Shown: positions 1-8,997 of the stretch, piece after piece
Numbering within the stretch: position 1 is the stretch's first letter
Layout: every line of letters begins with the position of its first letter
Source: Streptomyces umbrinus
Lineage (GTDB): Bacteria; Actinomycetota; Actinomycetes; Streptomycetales; Streptomycetaceae
Assembly (NCBI RefSeq): GCF_030817415.1
Contig: NZ_JAUSZI010000002.1
Coordinates: 12,189,501 to 12,253,500 of the forward strand
Direction: 5' to 3'
DNA: 64,000 nt
Program-made: the position numbers and the translations under genes
Notes under the pieces: generated by a model
What the model was told of the DNA's origin: nothing
Database searches by the model: none
The model's input: only the letters and a program-made list of their open reading frames with translations

Positions 1-630
1 CAACGCCGCGTCACCGAAGAACGCGTCCGCATCGCCCGGGAACTGCACGATGTGGTGGCCCACCACATGGCCCTAGCCAACGCCCAAGCCGGCACAGCCG
101 CCCACCTGTTCTCCACTCATCCCGCGCAGACCGACCGAATCCTCACCGAACTCACCGGCGCGACCACGGCAGCGCTGCGCGAACTCGAGGCAACCGTGGG
201 CCTGTTGCGCCAGCCCGAGACCGCCGAGGAATCGCTGACCCCCGCACCTGGACTTGACCGGCTTCCTGACCTGGTCGCCGCCTTTGCCGCCGCCGCACTG
301 CACATCACGACCGCTGTCGAAGGCCCCGTGAAGCCCCTGTCGGCCGGGGTAGACCTGACCGCCTTCCGCATTGTGCAGGAAGCGCTGACCAACGTTGCCA
401 AACACGCCGCCGTGAACACGGCACATGTCCACCTCGCCTACGCCCAGGAACAGTTGACGATCACCGTGAGCAACGACAGCAGCCCGATCACACCCCCGCG
501 CGCACCCGGCGGAGGCTTCGGTCTCATCAGCATGCGAGAGCGCGCTCAGTCCGCCGGGGGCCGCTTCCGTGCAGGGCGCCGCCCGGAAGGCGGCTTCGCC
601 GTCACCGCCGAACTTCCCATCAGCGCCTGA
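1..630 (+). CDS. NarL-type sensor histidine kinase, C-terminal part (cut by window edge)
   Basis: The open frame enters from the window edge, so the N-terminal sensor and membrane part is missing. The visible 209 residues begin in a HisKA_3 dimerisation domain with the phospho-acceptor motif ARELHDVVAHHMA. An HATPase_c domain follows, with EALTNVAKHA as the N box and GGGFGLISMRERAQSAGG as the G-box region. This is the catalytic half of a kinase that would autophosphorylate the motif histidine and pass phosphate to the regulator encoded 17 bases downstream. The pairing is inferred from adjacency and family type. The input signal cannot be told from this part. Confidence 0.93.
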   Translation, partial: QRRVTEERVRIARELHDVVAHHMALANAQAGTAAHLFSTHPAQTDRILTELTGATTAALRELEATVGLLRQPETAEESLTPAPGLDRLPDLVAAFAAAALHITTAVEGPVKPLSAGVDLTAFRIVQEALTNVAKHAAVNTAHVHLAYAQEQLTITVSNDSSPITPPRAPGGGFGLISMRERAQSAGGRFRAGRRPEGGFAVTAELPISA

Positions 631-646
631 CAAGAGAGCAACCTCC

Positions 647-1318
647 ATGACGATCCGCGTACTGATTGCCGACGACCAGGCCCTGTTGCGAGCGACCTTC
701 CGGGTGCTGATCGACTCCTGTGACGATATGGAGGTCGTCGCCGAGGCCGCCGACGGGCAGCAGGCCATCACGCTGGCCGGCCTCCACCGCCCGGACGTCG
801 TTCTAATGGACATCCGCATGCCCGGCACCGACGGACTGGCCGCGACCGCCGCCATCTGCGACCAGAGCGAGCTGCAGGACACACGCGTCCTCATCCTCAC
901 CACGTTCCAGACCGACGAGCACGTCGCCCAGGCCCTGCACCTGGGTGCGAGCGGCTTCCTCGGCAAGAGCACCACTGCTGACGCCTTCCTCGACGGCATC
1001 CGCACGGTCGCCTCCGGTGACGCCTTGCTGTCACCCGCAGCCACCCGCTCACTGATCACCCGCTTTCTCGCCCTTCCCGTACCCAGCTCCGTCGCCCCCG
1101 ACCCCGAGCAATTCAGCAGCCTTACTCCGCGAGAGCGCGAGGTGCTGGCCGTGGTCGCGGAGGGCAAATCCAACGACGAGATCGCCGACGCACTGTTCCT
1201 CAGCCCCCTGACCGTCCGCACCCACGTCCAGCGGGCCAAAACCAAGACGGGCGCCCGCGATCGTGCACAGCTCGTCGCCTTCGCCTACCAGTCCGGCCTG
1301 GTGCAACCGCCGCAGTGA
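647..1318 (+). CDS. NarL/FixJ-family response regulator
   Basis: This is a full-length 223-residue regulator. The receiver domain (about 1-120) has acidic residues in VLIADDQ, the phospho-acceptor Asp in VVLMDIRMPG, the Thr of ILTTF and the Lys in FLGKS. The C-terminal LuxR-type helix-turn-helix (about 155-215) has LTPREREVLAVVAEGKSNDE followed by VRTHVQRAKTK. The ATG at 647 is chosen because the receiver strand starts right there (MTIRVLIADD) and AGAG lies just upstream. The frame is open further upstream but shows no homology there. It forms a two-component pair with the upstream kinase. Targets are unknown. Confidence 0.95.
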   Translation: MTIRVLIADDQALLRATFRVLIDSCDDMEVVAEAADGQQAITLAGLHRPDVVLMDIRMPGTDGLAATAAICDQSELQDTRVLILTTFQTDEHVAQALHLGASGFLGKSTTADAFLDGIRTVASGDALLSPAATRSLITRFLALPVPSSVAPDPEQFSSLTPREREVLAVVAEGKSNDEIADALFLSPLTVRTHVQRAKTKTGARDRAQLVAFAYQSGLVQPPQ

Positions 1319-2215
1319 CAGGCAATGCGGCCGGTGCTCTTCACTGACCCCCACGCTGCCAAATCGCCCGAGTCATCGCGGTGTCTGCCCCTGCACGCCG
1401 CAACAGGGCATCCCATGTCCAGGCTGCCGCTCTCGTAGGCACCGGGCATGCCCTGTTCCTGACCGATCAAGCCCACTCAGAAGACGGGACACAAGGCATC
1501 GTGACTCACCTACGCGTCGTCCTGACCGGAATCCTCCTGTCCGTAATAGTCCTGACCGCCGCCGTCGCCGAGACCCGCCAGGACAGCGACACCGCTGGGG
1601 ACCGCGACCTGCAGGGCCCCTATGTCGCCCTCGGTGACTCCTACACTTCCGGTCCACGCATACCAGCTCAGAGCGGCAAACCCGCTGGCTGCGACCGCTC
1701 CGACCACAACTACCCGACGCTGCTCGCCGCCCAGCTCAAGCTCACACCGGGCATATTCCGCGACATGAGCTGCAGCGGCGCAACGACAGCGGACTTCACC
1801 TCGCCTCAGTCCACCGACAACGGCCGCAATCCCGCACAGCTCTCCGCCCTGTCCCGCCGGACCCGGCTCGTCACCGTCGGCATCGGAGGCAATGACATCG
1901 GCTTCAGCAGCATGCTGACCCGCTGCCTCACCATGGGAACGGCGTACAAGATCATCACTCGCAGCAAGGACGTCTCGGTCGACGCTCCCTGCCGAGAGCG
2001 CTACGTCAAGGACGGCACCGACAGTACGCAGCAGCGGATGACAGCTCTGGGAACAGAACTGTCCGACCTGCTGAGACGCCATCCGCTTATCGATCACGGG
2101 GCTGGGCTGGTCGAACAGGGCTCCTGATCGGGTGATCGCGTGAGGGTCAGCGCATGACAGCAGGGCCTCTTGGTAGTTCGGGGGTGCGATCCCAACCGAG
2201 TACCAGGAGGCCCTG

Positions 2216-3157
2216 TTGCCGCAGTCTTTCGCGTCCGCCTGCGTGGAGTCCAACTCGCTGCCACCGTCGTGTGACTGTCTCGCGCACAGGTTCGGCAACG
2301 CGGCGGACGGGCCGGACCGCACCCCGAGTTATGGCTCCGACATGACGGAGGAGGAGTGGCGGGTGGTGCGGCCGTTGCTTCCGGTTCCGGCCTGGCTGGA
2401 GGGGCGGGGCGGGCGGCCGGAGGGCTATTGCCACCGCGTGATGCTTGACGCGGTGCGCTATGTCGTGGACAACGGCGTGAAGTGGGCCAACTTGCCCGCG
2501 GACTTCCCGCCGTATCGGCGCGTGCATGCCTTCGCCCGCCGTTGGCAGGTCACGGGTCTGCTCGCTGAACTCCACGACCGGCTGCGCGACCGCGTCCGGG
2601 AGAAGGAAGGCCGCTTGCCGGACCCGACGGCCGCGATCGTGGACTCCCAGTCGGTGCGGGCGGCGGTGAACATCCCGCGCTCGACCTCCGGTTGGGACGG
2701 CGGCAAGAAGGTGGGCGGCCGCAAACGGCACCTGGTGGTGGACTGCCTCGGCCTGGTCCTGGCCGTCACGGTGAGTGCGGCAAGCGTCCAGGATCGCGAC
2801 GCTGCCGTCCCGCTGCTTCAGCGGCTGCGGCGGCAGTACTTCTCCATCCGACTGGTGTGGGCGGACGGCGGCTATGCCGGCCGGCTCGTCGACTGGGCCC
2901 GTGAGACGGCCCGGCTCACCCTTCAGATCGTCAAACGCACCGATGACACAGCGGGGTTCGTGGTGCTGCCGCGCAGGTGGGTGGTGGAAAGGACGCTCAG
3001 CTGGCTGATGCGCTCGCGTCGCCTGGTGCGCGACTACGAGACGCTGCCGGCCATGCACGAAGCCATGGTGCTGTGGTCGATGACCATGCTCATGAGCGGT
3101 CGCCTGGCCGGACGCCGCCCGGCCGGTTTCAGACGGCCGGCACCGCGAGAGCGGTGA
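2216..3157 (+). CDS. IS5-family DDE transposase
   Basis: The protein is 313 residues from a TTG start; an ATG at 2342 is the alternative start, at MTEEEWRVVRPLLP. An N-terminal DUF4096-like region is followed by a DDE_Tnp_1 domain. Catalytic motifs are visible in order: D in AAIVDSQSVR, D in VWADGGYAG and E in RWVVERTLSWLMRSRR. The upstream FGNAADGPDRTPSYGSDM stretch looks coding, so the longer start is plausible. The 3' end overlaps the convergent accessory gene by 29 bases. No frameshift is needed, unlike the two other IS5-type elements in this window. Confidence 0.93.
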   Translation: MPQSFASACVESNSLPPSCDCLAHRFGNAADGPDRTPSYGSDMTEEEWRVVRPLLPVPAWLEGRGGRPEGYCHRVMLDAVRYVVDNGVKWANLPADFPPYRRVHAFARRWQVTGLLAELHDRLRDRVREKEGRLPDPTAAIVDSQSVRAAVNIPRSTSGWDGGKKVGGRKRHLVVDCLGLVLAVTVSAASVQDRDAAVPLLQRLRRQYFSIRLVWADGGYAGRLVDWARETARLTLQIVKRTDDTAGFVVLPRRWVVERTLSWLMRSRRLVRDYETLPAMHEAMVLWSMTMLMSGRLAGRRPAGFRRPAPRER

Positions 3158-3674
3158 ACACTCCCGGCCGCACCTGCAAGGCCCACCCTCGCTCCACCAG
3201 GCGTTTCGCCTTCGATCGCAGTCCCTCGACCTTCGCCGGGACGGCCTCCAGGCCCAGCGCGACGGCCAGTTGCTGGCAGCGCACGCCCTCCCGGCCCGCT
3301 TCAGACTCCAGCACCGACAAGATCCGCTGGTAGTCCGGCGCAAGGGCTGTCGCCGCCATGCCCGTCTCCCGCCGGGGTACCGTCGAACCAGCCACCACGC
3401 TTCCAGTCGGTACCGTGACCGCCGAAGGCGACCCGGCCAGTACCTCAGTCACCGTCACCCGGGCATCCACCAGCCGCTGAAGATCGCGTTCCGCCTCACC
3501 GAGCGCGGCCTGCACCCGCTCGGCCTCCTCTCGCAGCCGCGCGATCTCCTCCCGGACCCTCTTCTCCCTGGCCTCCAACAGACCCAGCACCGACGCCACC
3601 AGCGACCTCCACGAGCCAGACGAGCGGACGAACCACGCCCATCTCTCCCGCGACGAAAGGGAGTTCATGCCCAT
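3129..3674 (-). CDS. IS-borne coiled-coil plus winged-helix protein (copy 1)
   Basis: This protein of 181 residues has no enzyme motif. Residues about 30-80 form a charged heptad-rich coiled coil (LLEAREKRVREEIARLREE). A low-complexity linker follows, then a compact C-terminal winged-helix-like domain (about 115-175) with LAPDYQRIL, VRCQQLAVALGLEAVPAKVE and SKAKRLVERGW. It lies inside the IS5 element, between the transposase and the right end, transcribed toward the transposase. Three other family members occur at 30232, 34244 and 36522, two of them in ISKra4-type DNA. The fold suggests DNA binding as a dimer; a role in regulating or targeting transposition is inference. Confidence 0.8.
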   Translation of the reverse strand: MGMNSLSSRERWAWFVRSSGSWRSLVASVLGLLEAREKRVREEIARLREEAERVQAALGEAERDLQRLVDARVTVTEVLAGSPSAVTVPTGSVVAGSTVPRRETGMAATALAPDYQRILSVLESEAGREGVRCQQLAVALGLEAVPAKVEGLRSKAKRLVERGWALQVRPGVFTALAVPAV

Positions 3675-4082
3675 CCACCCGAACTAAACGATCACGTTCG
3701 GAAAGCGGATGGCGTCTGAAAGAGATCAGGCAACGTGCGCCCAAAGCACACATCTACATCATCGGCTACCCCGCGATCCTGCCGCCCGGCGACACAGGAT
3801 GCGGACGCACACTTCCCCTCGCTCCCGGCGATATTGCCTACCTACGGGAGAGGGAACATCAGCTCAACAAAGTACTGCGCCTACAGGCCCACACAGCCGG
3901 CGCCACCTACGTCGACACCTACACCGAATCCCGGGAGCACAGCGCCTGCTCAGCCGAGGACACACGATGGATCGAGCCGCTGATCCCCAGAATCCCGGCA
4001 GCACCGGTACACCCCAACGCCCGTGGACAACGTGCGATCACACAGATCGTCCTGCGCGCCATGAGGGCAACACATTGAATCC

Positions 4083-4104
4083 TCCCCCTCGTAAACGAGG
4101 GGGA
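4083..4104 (-). repeat. Right-end hairpin of the TnpB element
   Basis: A perfect 9-bp stem (TCCCCCTCG / CGAGGGGGA) with a TAAA loop lies 9 bases beyond the tnpB stop and 5 bases from the esterase stop codon. IS200/IS605-group elements end in such hairpins, and the omega (reRNA) guide RNA normally covers the end of tnpB plus this right end. The guide would then be the flanking bases below 4083, which are the 3' end of the SGNH gene. The RNA itself is inferred. Confidence 0.7.
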
Positions 4105-4112
4105 TTCCTGGC

Positions 4113-5342
4113 TCAGGCTGCCTGGCGGAACAGCGTCCCGCCAGGTCTTGCACCATCAGCACCAGCCGGGTGGAGACCAGCCCGGGCCAGCATCACGCGG
4201 GCGGAGTTCTTGTCTCTGGGCGAGACGGTTCCGCACGCGGCGCAGGCGTAGGTTCGTTCCGAAAGCGGTAGTGCGTGCTTGGTTCTCGCTCCGCACTGCG
4301 CGCAGTCCATCGTGGTGTGCGCGGGATGGACCAGGTGCACGATCCTGCCGAGCTTGCGGGCCACTTCCAACAGGGCCTTCTTGGTGGCCCCGATGGCCGC
4401 ATCGGCGGCCTTCCTCGCCATGGTCGACTTCGCAAGGAACTTCGGGCGGAAGTCCTCCACGGCGATGGCGTCGTGGTCGGCCACCACACGCTTGGCCCAC
4501 TTGCGGCCGGTGTCCTGGCGTTGCCGGGACACCTTCTTGTACGCCTTGGCCCGCAGCTTCTTCGCTTCGCGGTAGCTCTGGGAGGCCGCCTGCCCCTTGG
4601 CGGGTTTGCGGCGGGCCATCATGCGGTCGTACCGCGACAGCTTCGCCTGGGCCTTCTTCCCGTGCCGGGCATGGGGGAGGTCGTGGGTGTCGCTGGTGGT
4701 GGTCGCGGTCTCCCTGACCCCCCAGTCGATCCCGATCACCCGGCCGGTCCCGGGCAGCGGCTGGACTTCGGCCGGCACGACGAACGAGGCGTACCAGTGC
4801 CCGAGGCTGTCGCGGTACACACGCACCGAGGACGGGTCGGCGGGAAGATCCCGCGACCACACGACCGTCAGGGCGATGTTCCCGGCGAGGTGCAGACGGC
4901 CGTCCTTCAGCCGGAAGCCGCGCCTGGTGTAGTTCAGGCTCGGGTCAGCCTCACGCTTCTTCTTGTACCTCGGCATCCCGGCCCGGCGATGCTGCGGCAG
5001 ACGTTCACGGATGTCCTTCTGCGCCTTCGCACGGGACTTGCCGAAGTCGCGGATGATCTGCTGCTGGGGAACCGATGAGCCCTCACGCAGCCACAGCGTC
5101 TTCGCGCGGGCCTCGGTCAGCATCGTGTCGAGCCGGGCCGGACCGCACGTCGCCTTGTCCGTGTCTTCGGCGCGGTTCTTGTTCCAGAGGTCGGTCTGCT
5201 TGGACTTGGCGACGGACTCGTTCCAGATCCACCGGCACCGGTCCCACTCCGCCACCAGTCCACGCTCGGCGGTCGACGACACGCGCAGCCGGAACGTCCG
5301 CCGGGCATGCCCGGCGTCCCCGGCCCCCTTCACCACCGACAC
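4113..5342 (-). CDS. tnpB: TnpB, RNA-guided nuclease of an IS200/IS605-group element
   Basis: The protein is 409 residues from a GTG start. The RuvC-like nuclease is split as usual: D in RVIGIDWGVRETATT, E in IAVEDFRPKF and D in VSPRDKNSARVM. Between the last two lies a zinc ribbon (CAQC ... CAAC). The N-terminal OrfB_IS605 region (FRLRVSSTAERGL, then WIWNESVAKSKQ) is complete. All catalytic residues are present, so it should be an active omega-RNA-guided nuclease that keeps the element in place. No tnpA (Y1 transposase) is next to it, as in the IS1341-like group. It sits directly after the broken SGNH esterase. Confidence 0.93.
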   Translation of the reverse strand: MSVVKGAGDAGHARRTFRLRVSSTAERGLVAEWDRCRWIWNESVAKSKQTDLWNKNRAEDTDKATCGPARLDTMLTEARAKTLWLREGSSVPQQQIIRDFGKSRAKAQKDIRERLPQHRRAGMPRYKKKREADPSLNYTRRGFRLKDGRLHLAGNIALTVVWSRDLPADPSSVRVYRDSLGHWYASFVVPAEVQPLPGTGRVIGIDWGVRETATTTSDTHDLPHARHGKKAQAKLSRYDRMMARRKPAKGQAASQSYREAKKLRAKAYKKVSRQRQDTGRKWAKRVVADHDAIAVEDFRPKFLAKSTMARKAADAAIGATKKALLEVARKLGRIVHLVHPAHTTMDCAQCGARTKHALPLSERTYACAACGTVSPRDKNSARVMLARAGLHPAGADGARPGGTLFRQAA

Positions 5343-5604
5343 GACATCCCCCTCCCACGCCCCGCCCGATCACCCCAGCTTCCATGAAGAGACCGTACGT
5401 GCGACATGCACACACCCGTACCCCAACTACGGCAAAGCGACCCCAACCAGCGAACACGGGCACACCCGTTCGTTTTTCGGCTCCGTCGGCGGCTTTGCAG
5501 GCGCTCCGCGCCCCAGGAGACCAGACACGGCGACGCTCCGCGTCGCCGTCACGGGAGGCGATTCCTGCCCTGCGTGAACGCCGGGGCATCCTCGCAAGAA
5601 TCAG

Positions 5605-5814
5605 GTGAGCTTCTCCGGTTTGGGGACCGACGGACGCGGCCTGTTCGGCCAGGTCGAGGGCCGCAACTCCGCCTCCGTCGCCGACCGGCTCACCTCCCAG
5701 CCCGCCTCCTGGTGCACGCAGGTCCGCTACGTCGCCATCGACCTGTGTGCCACCTTCCGCACCGCCGTCCACCGCGCGCTGCCCCACGCGGCCGTGGTCG
5801 TGGACTGCTTCCAT
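5605..5814 (+). pseudogene. ISL3-family transposase, central fragment
   Basis: The frame shows the mid-part of an ISL3 transposase: LFGQVEGRNSASVADRL, VRYVAIDLCATFRTAVHRAL and HAAVVVDCFH, the last two holding catalytic aspartates. The N-terminal part is absent; the DNA before it looks like ends of other small elements. At 5815 the ISL3 sequence stops and a short hairpin (CCCTC/GAGGG) of the kind seen at TnpB-element ends follows, then an IS5-type element. The matching C-terminal piece lies at 6694-6945. It is non-functional. Confidence 0.85.
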
Positions 5815-5850
5815 CCCTCTCTTCGGAGGGAATCCCCGCCTTTAGACGCC

Positions 5851-6690
5851 ATCTCATTTGGGTGACTAGACTTGTGGCGTGGCGAGGATCGTTGAGCGGC
5901 TGGTGCCGGATGAGTTGTGGGAGCTGTTCCAGCGGGTGGTCCCGGAGGCGCCGTCGCGGCCTCAGGGTGGCGGCCGGCGCCGGCACGGCGACCGGGAGGT
6001 GCTGGCTGCGATCGTCTTTGTGGCGACCTCGGGCTGCACGTGGCAGCAGTTGCCGACCGCGTCGTTCGGGCCGTCCGGCGCGACGGCCCACCGGCGTTTC
6101 ACCGAGTGGACCAAGGCCCGGGTGTGGGCCAAGCTCCACCGCCTGGTGCTCGACGAACTCGGCTCCCGTGGCGAGCTGGACTGGTCGCGGTGCGCGATCG
6201 ACTCGGTGAACATGCGGGCCCTGAAAAGGGGGAGCTGACAGGTCCGAATCCTGTAGACCGGGGCAAGTACGGGTCAAAGATCCACTTGATCACGGAGCGG
6301 ACCGGACTGCCCCTGTCCATCGGCATCTCGGGCGCCAACACGCATGACAGCCAGGCACTGATCCCCCTGGTGAAGGGCATACCGCCGATCCGCTCCCGCC
6401 GGGGACCCCGGCGACGCAGACCCCGCAAACTCCACGCCGACAAGGGCTACGACTACAACCACCTGCGACGATGGTTAGCCGGCCGAGGAATCCGGCACCG
6501 CATCGCCCGCAGAGGTATCGAGTCCTCGGCCCGCCTGGGCCGCCACCGCTGGACCGTGGAGCGCACGATGTCCTGGCTCGCCGGATGCCGACGCCTGTAC
6601 CGCCGCTACGAACGCAAAGCCGAGCACTTCCTAGCCTTCACCAGCATCGCCTGCACCCTGATCTGCTACCGCAGACTCACCAAATGAGAT
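5851..6690 (+). mobile_element. Small IS5-family (IS427-like) element
   Basis: The element is about 840 bases. ATCTCATTTGG at 5851 is matched by its complement ending at 6690. It holds a two-frame transposase and lies inside the ISL3 remnant. No clear target duplication is visible, probably because the left neighbour is already a rearranged end. Ends are placed by the inverted repeat only. Confidence 0.75.
5879..6687 (+). CDS. IS5-family transposase made by -1 frameshift (OrfA/OrfB)
   Basis: The first frame starts with GTG at 5879 (MARIVERLVPDELWELFQRV) and carries the first catalytic Asp (RCAIDSVNMRA). It ends in a TGA at 6236-6238 right after a run of four A and five G (codons AAA AGG GGG). 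The -1 frame continues with DRGKYGSKIHLI, the second Asp in KLHADKGYDY and Glu in RWTVERTMSWLAGCRRLYRRYE, ending at 6687. This layout is typical of the IS427 group, where slippage on an A/G run fuses the two parts. An element at 12257 uses the same A4G5 run at the same place. Confidence 0.88.
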
Positions 6691-6693
6691 CAC

Positions 6694-6945
6694 TTCTTAG
6701 CCCACGCCGCCGACCACGCCCACCTGCCCGAACTCGTCACCCTTGCCGAGACTGTCGAGCAGTGGTGGGACGGCATCGAGACTTACCTGACCACCGGGAT
6801 CACCAACGCCGCCTCCGAAGGCAACAACCGCCTCATCAAGCTCGAAGCGCGTAACGCCTTCGGCTTCAGGAACCGAGAGAACCAATGCCTGAGCTCACGC
6901 TGCGCAACCACTCGGCGGAGCCGACGGGAGGCGCGCCCCCACTAA
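6694..6945 (+). pseudogene. ISL3-family transposase, C-terminal fragment
   Basis: The 83 codons start directly at the IS5 right end and read FLAHAADHAHLPEL, then VEQWWDGIETYLTTGITNAA and SEGNNRLIKLEARNAFGFRN, the conserved ISL3 tail with its catalytic Glu (ASEGNN). It ends with TAA at 6943-6945. It belongs with the central fragment at 5605-5814, and the stretch between them has been lost or replaced by the insertions. Confidence 0.88.
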
Positions 6946-7071
6946 ATTCGAGGACCCCGAAACATCGGCTTCCACCGGCGGTTCAAGTGGAGCCGGGAGA
7001 AGCGACTTGACCGTGACATCCCGCAGGCAGGCGTGGTTGAAACACGTGATCTGCGTGACAGGGAAGTCAAC

Positions 7072-7257
7072 ATGCAGGTAGGGGCGTTCATTGCGGCCCC
7101 GGTCCTGGGCATCGTGCTGGTCTTCAGGCCCGAGGTGTACGAGCTTTCCGCCGCGGCGTTCCTCGCGCTGCTGGCCGCCACACGCCGCTCGCTCGCGCCT
7201 GCGCTACCGGCGGCTTCGCATCGCCTGACGGCCCGGTGGCCGTCGCCGGGAGGATAG
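7072..7257 (+). CDS. Small hypothetical protein with hydrophobic segments
   Basis: This 61-residue frame has an ATG preceded by AGGGAAG at a good spacing. It begins with a hydrophobic stretch (MQVGAFIAAPVLGIVLVF) and a second one (SAAAFLALLAAT) before a basic tail. It could be a small membrane peptide, or the remains of a larger transporter gene left among IS fragments. No family is recognised and codon bias is only moderately in favour. Confidence 0.35.
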   Translation: MQVGAFIAAPVLGIVLVFRPEVYELSAAAFLALLAATRRSLAPALPAASHRLTARWPSPGG

Positions 7258-7385
7258 CGTCTTTCCGGCCGACGGCCGCCCGGTCCGCGCCCGCACCTCG
7301 TCACCCGCGTGGAAACGCCGGGGGATTTGCTTGCGCGAGCTGACGAATCTCCCAGTTTCCGTGATGAGTTCCCGGTAGAGAAATA

Positions 7386-7570
7386 GTCAAGACCTGTGGA
7401 TCGGCGTGTCTTGCGACTTGTTGATCTCCTCCTGATTTCTCGGGTCGCTCGATGAGTTTGGCCTTCTCCGTCTTCGCGCCAGCCCGAGCCAGCGCGACCA
7501 GGTGGGAGGCGTTGATGGCGCGCCAGCGGGCCTGTGCGGACTCGATGAGCTTGTACGTCAGCCCACGCAG
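7386..7570 (-). pseudogene. IS256-family transposase, C-terminal remnant with IS end
   Basis: On the minus strand the frame reads YKLIESAQARWRAINASHLV, then ALARAGAKTEKAKLIER, the extreme C-terminus of a mutator-type transposase similar to the complete gene at 8994-10241. Beyond its stop the DNA runs to CCGATCCACAGGTCTTGAC, which matches the IS256-type end also found at 8627. Only this end of the element is left. Confidence 0.82.
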
Positions 7571-7718
7571 AGGTCGTCGGCCGCTACGGTGAGTGACGTC
7601 GTGGGTGCGTTCGGAGACGGCAGAGCCGGGTCGGATGCGCGTGACGGCGATCCCGACCGGCAACTACGTTGCTGAGGAGCGACCCGTAGTCACGACGAAG
7701 CGATCCCAGGAGCCGCTG

Positions 7719-8562
7719 ATGTCCGAGAACCCGAGCAAGGCGCAACAGTCGGTCGTCGACCGCGCGACCTTCGAGCAGCAGTTGGAAGGGCTGCGGGCGA
7801 GGGAGAAGGCCCACACCCGCGAAGGCGACGCGATCGCCGCCGCGCGCCGCAGGCTCCCGATGGTCGAGGTGGCCGCAGACAGCCCGCTGCTGGGGCCGGA
7901 CGGCCCCATGACACTCCTGGACGCGTTCGAAGGGCGACGCCAGATGATCGCCTACTACTTCATGTGGTGGCCCGGCCGGCCGGCCGCTGAGCAGTGCGAA
8001 GGCTGTACCTGGGTGATGAGCCACGTGGGCGAGCTGGCCTATCTGCACTCCCGTGACATCACCTTCGCCGTGTTTTTGTCAGGGGCGGAACACCGCCTAC
8101 GGCTTCGCGGATGCGCAGACGTCGTACGAGGAGAGCCTGCGCTATCGCGCCTTCATGGGCTGGACGATGCCGTGGTACTCCGCCCAGCCCTCGCTTGAGT
8201 CGCTTCTTGTCGGCCGGGAGCTCGGCTTGTTCCACCTGGTGTGCTACCTGCGCGACGGCGACCGTGTCTTCGAGACGTACTGGACCAAACGTCGCGGGGC
8301 CGAGGCGGTGGACTACAGCTACGCGCTCATGGACCTCACAGTGTTCGGGCGCCAGGAGACCTGGGAAGACTCACCGGCAGGCTGGCAGCGCCTCGGGCAC
8401 GCCACGCGGACCCTGGGCGGGGCTCCCGACTGGCCGCCGCTGTGGGAGGAGCGACCGGTTGGGCGTCCCACAGCACAGTGGCCGCGCGTCGACGCCGGCC
8501 GCTCTGATGACTTGGGCGCCACCGGCACCGGCCCGGCGGCCGAGTCCGATCACTGCCACTGA
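7719..8562 (+). pseudogene. DUF899 thioredoxin-like protein with a T-run frameshift
   Basis: The start ATG at 7719 has CCAGGAG upstream. The first frame (to about 8077) reads VVDRATFEQQLEGLRAREKA, LLDAFEGRRQMIAYYFMW and CEGCTWVMSHVGELAYLHS, the N-terminal half of a DUF899 protein. The family continues with VFCQGRNTAYGFADAQTSYE, but that lies in the next frame. One extra T in the run at 8073-8077 explains the shift. The rest (RAFMGWTMPWYSA, LGLFHLVCYLRDGDRVFETY) is intact to 8562. It is either a broken gene or a single homopolymer sequencing error. It probably had redox or stress-related function, as inferred for the family. Confidence 0.88.
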
Positions 8563-8646
8563 TGGCGGATGGGCGATCGAGGACTACTGCATCGATGGGT
8601 GACATGTGACGTCCGAGAGTAATCGTCAAGATGCCTGTGGATCGGA

Positions 8647-8997
8647 GTGCCGTCTTCGCTTGCCGTGATCGGCCGGGCTTGGCCTGACGGTGAAGTCCGA
8701 GCTGGTGGACCAGGGGACCGACTCGCCTTGTTCGCGGTGGGCGATGAGGCGCCGGGGGTCATGGTTCGGGTCGATCAGCTTGCCGGCCAGGGCAGTCCGC
8801 CAGCGATGCGGCTGTGGCTTGAGGTGTCCGATGCCCGGCGCCTGGCTGGGGAACTGGCTGAGTGGGGCGTCCAACTGCTTGCCGAGCCCTTTGAGGTGGC
8901 CACGGGCTGGACAGTGGAGGTGGCCGACCCGTGGGGAAACGTGATCGGCCTGACCGACTACGTTAAGCGGCCGGAACTGGCGCGTCGCCGGGGTTAA
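8647..8997 (+). pseudogene. Truncated VOC (glyoxalase-like) protein
   Basis: From a GTG at 8647 the frame encodes only the second half of a VOC-fold protein: DRLALFAVGDEAPGVMVRVD, MRLWLEVSDARRLAGELAEW and WTVEVADPWGNVIGLTDYVK. The first beta-alpha-beta-beta-beta unit expected at the N-terminus is missing. Its stop overlaps the convergent IS256 transposase stop, so the junction is a recombination scar. As part of a possible IS256 passenger region it is odd, but the protein is unlikely to fold alone. Confidence 0.72.

Larger units (their letters stand above)
2075..3716 (+). mobile_element. IS5-family element with accessory gene, 3-bp TGA duplication
   Basis: The element is 1,642 bases long. 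The terminal inverted repeat GACGCCATCCGCTT starts at 2075 and its complement ends at 3716. TGA at 2072-2074 and 3717-3719 is the target duplication, which fits the TNA-type targets known in parts of the IS5 family. It holds a DDE transposase on the plus strand and a convergent coiled-coil/winged-helix accessory gene on the minus strand. The ends, target duplication and both genes look intact, so the insertion may be recent and the element active. Confidence 0.92.
1501..4078 (+). pseudogene. SGNH/GDSL esterase split by an IS5-type insertion
   Basis: Two halves of one secreted SGNH hydrolase lie either side of an IS. The 5' half (GTG at 1501 to base 2074) has a signal peptide, the GDS nucleophile block (YVALGDSYTSG), CSGATTADF and the GGND oxyanion block (GIGGNDIGFSS). 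The 3' half (3720-4078) has IYIIGYPAILPPG and the catalytic end block (WIEPLIP then VHPNARGQ) with a natural TGA. Removing the IS and one TGA repeat joins 574 and 359 bases into a 310-residue frame without loss, reading LSDLLKEIRQRAPKA across the joint. It is related to Streptomyces extracellular SGNH lipases. As it stands the gene cannot give an active enzyme because Ser and His/Asp are separated. Confidence 0.93.
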
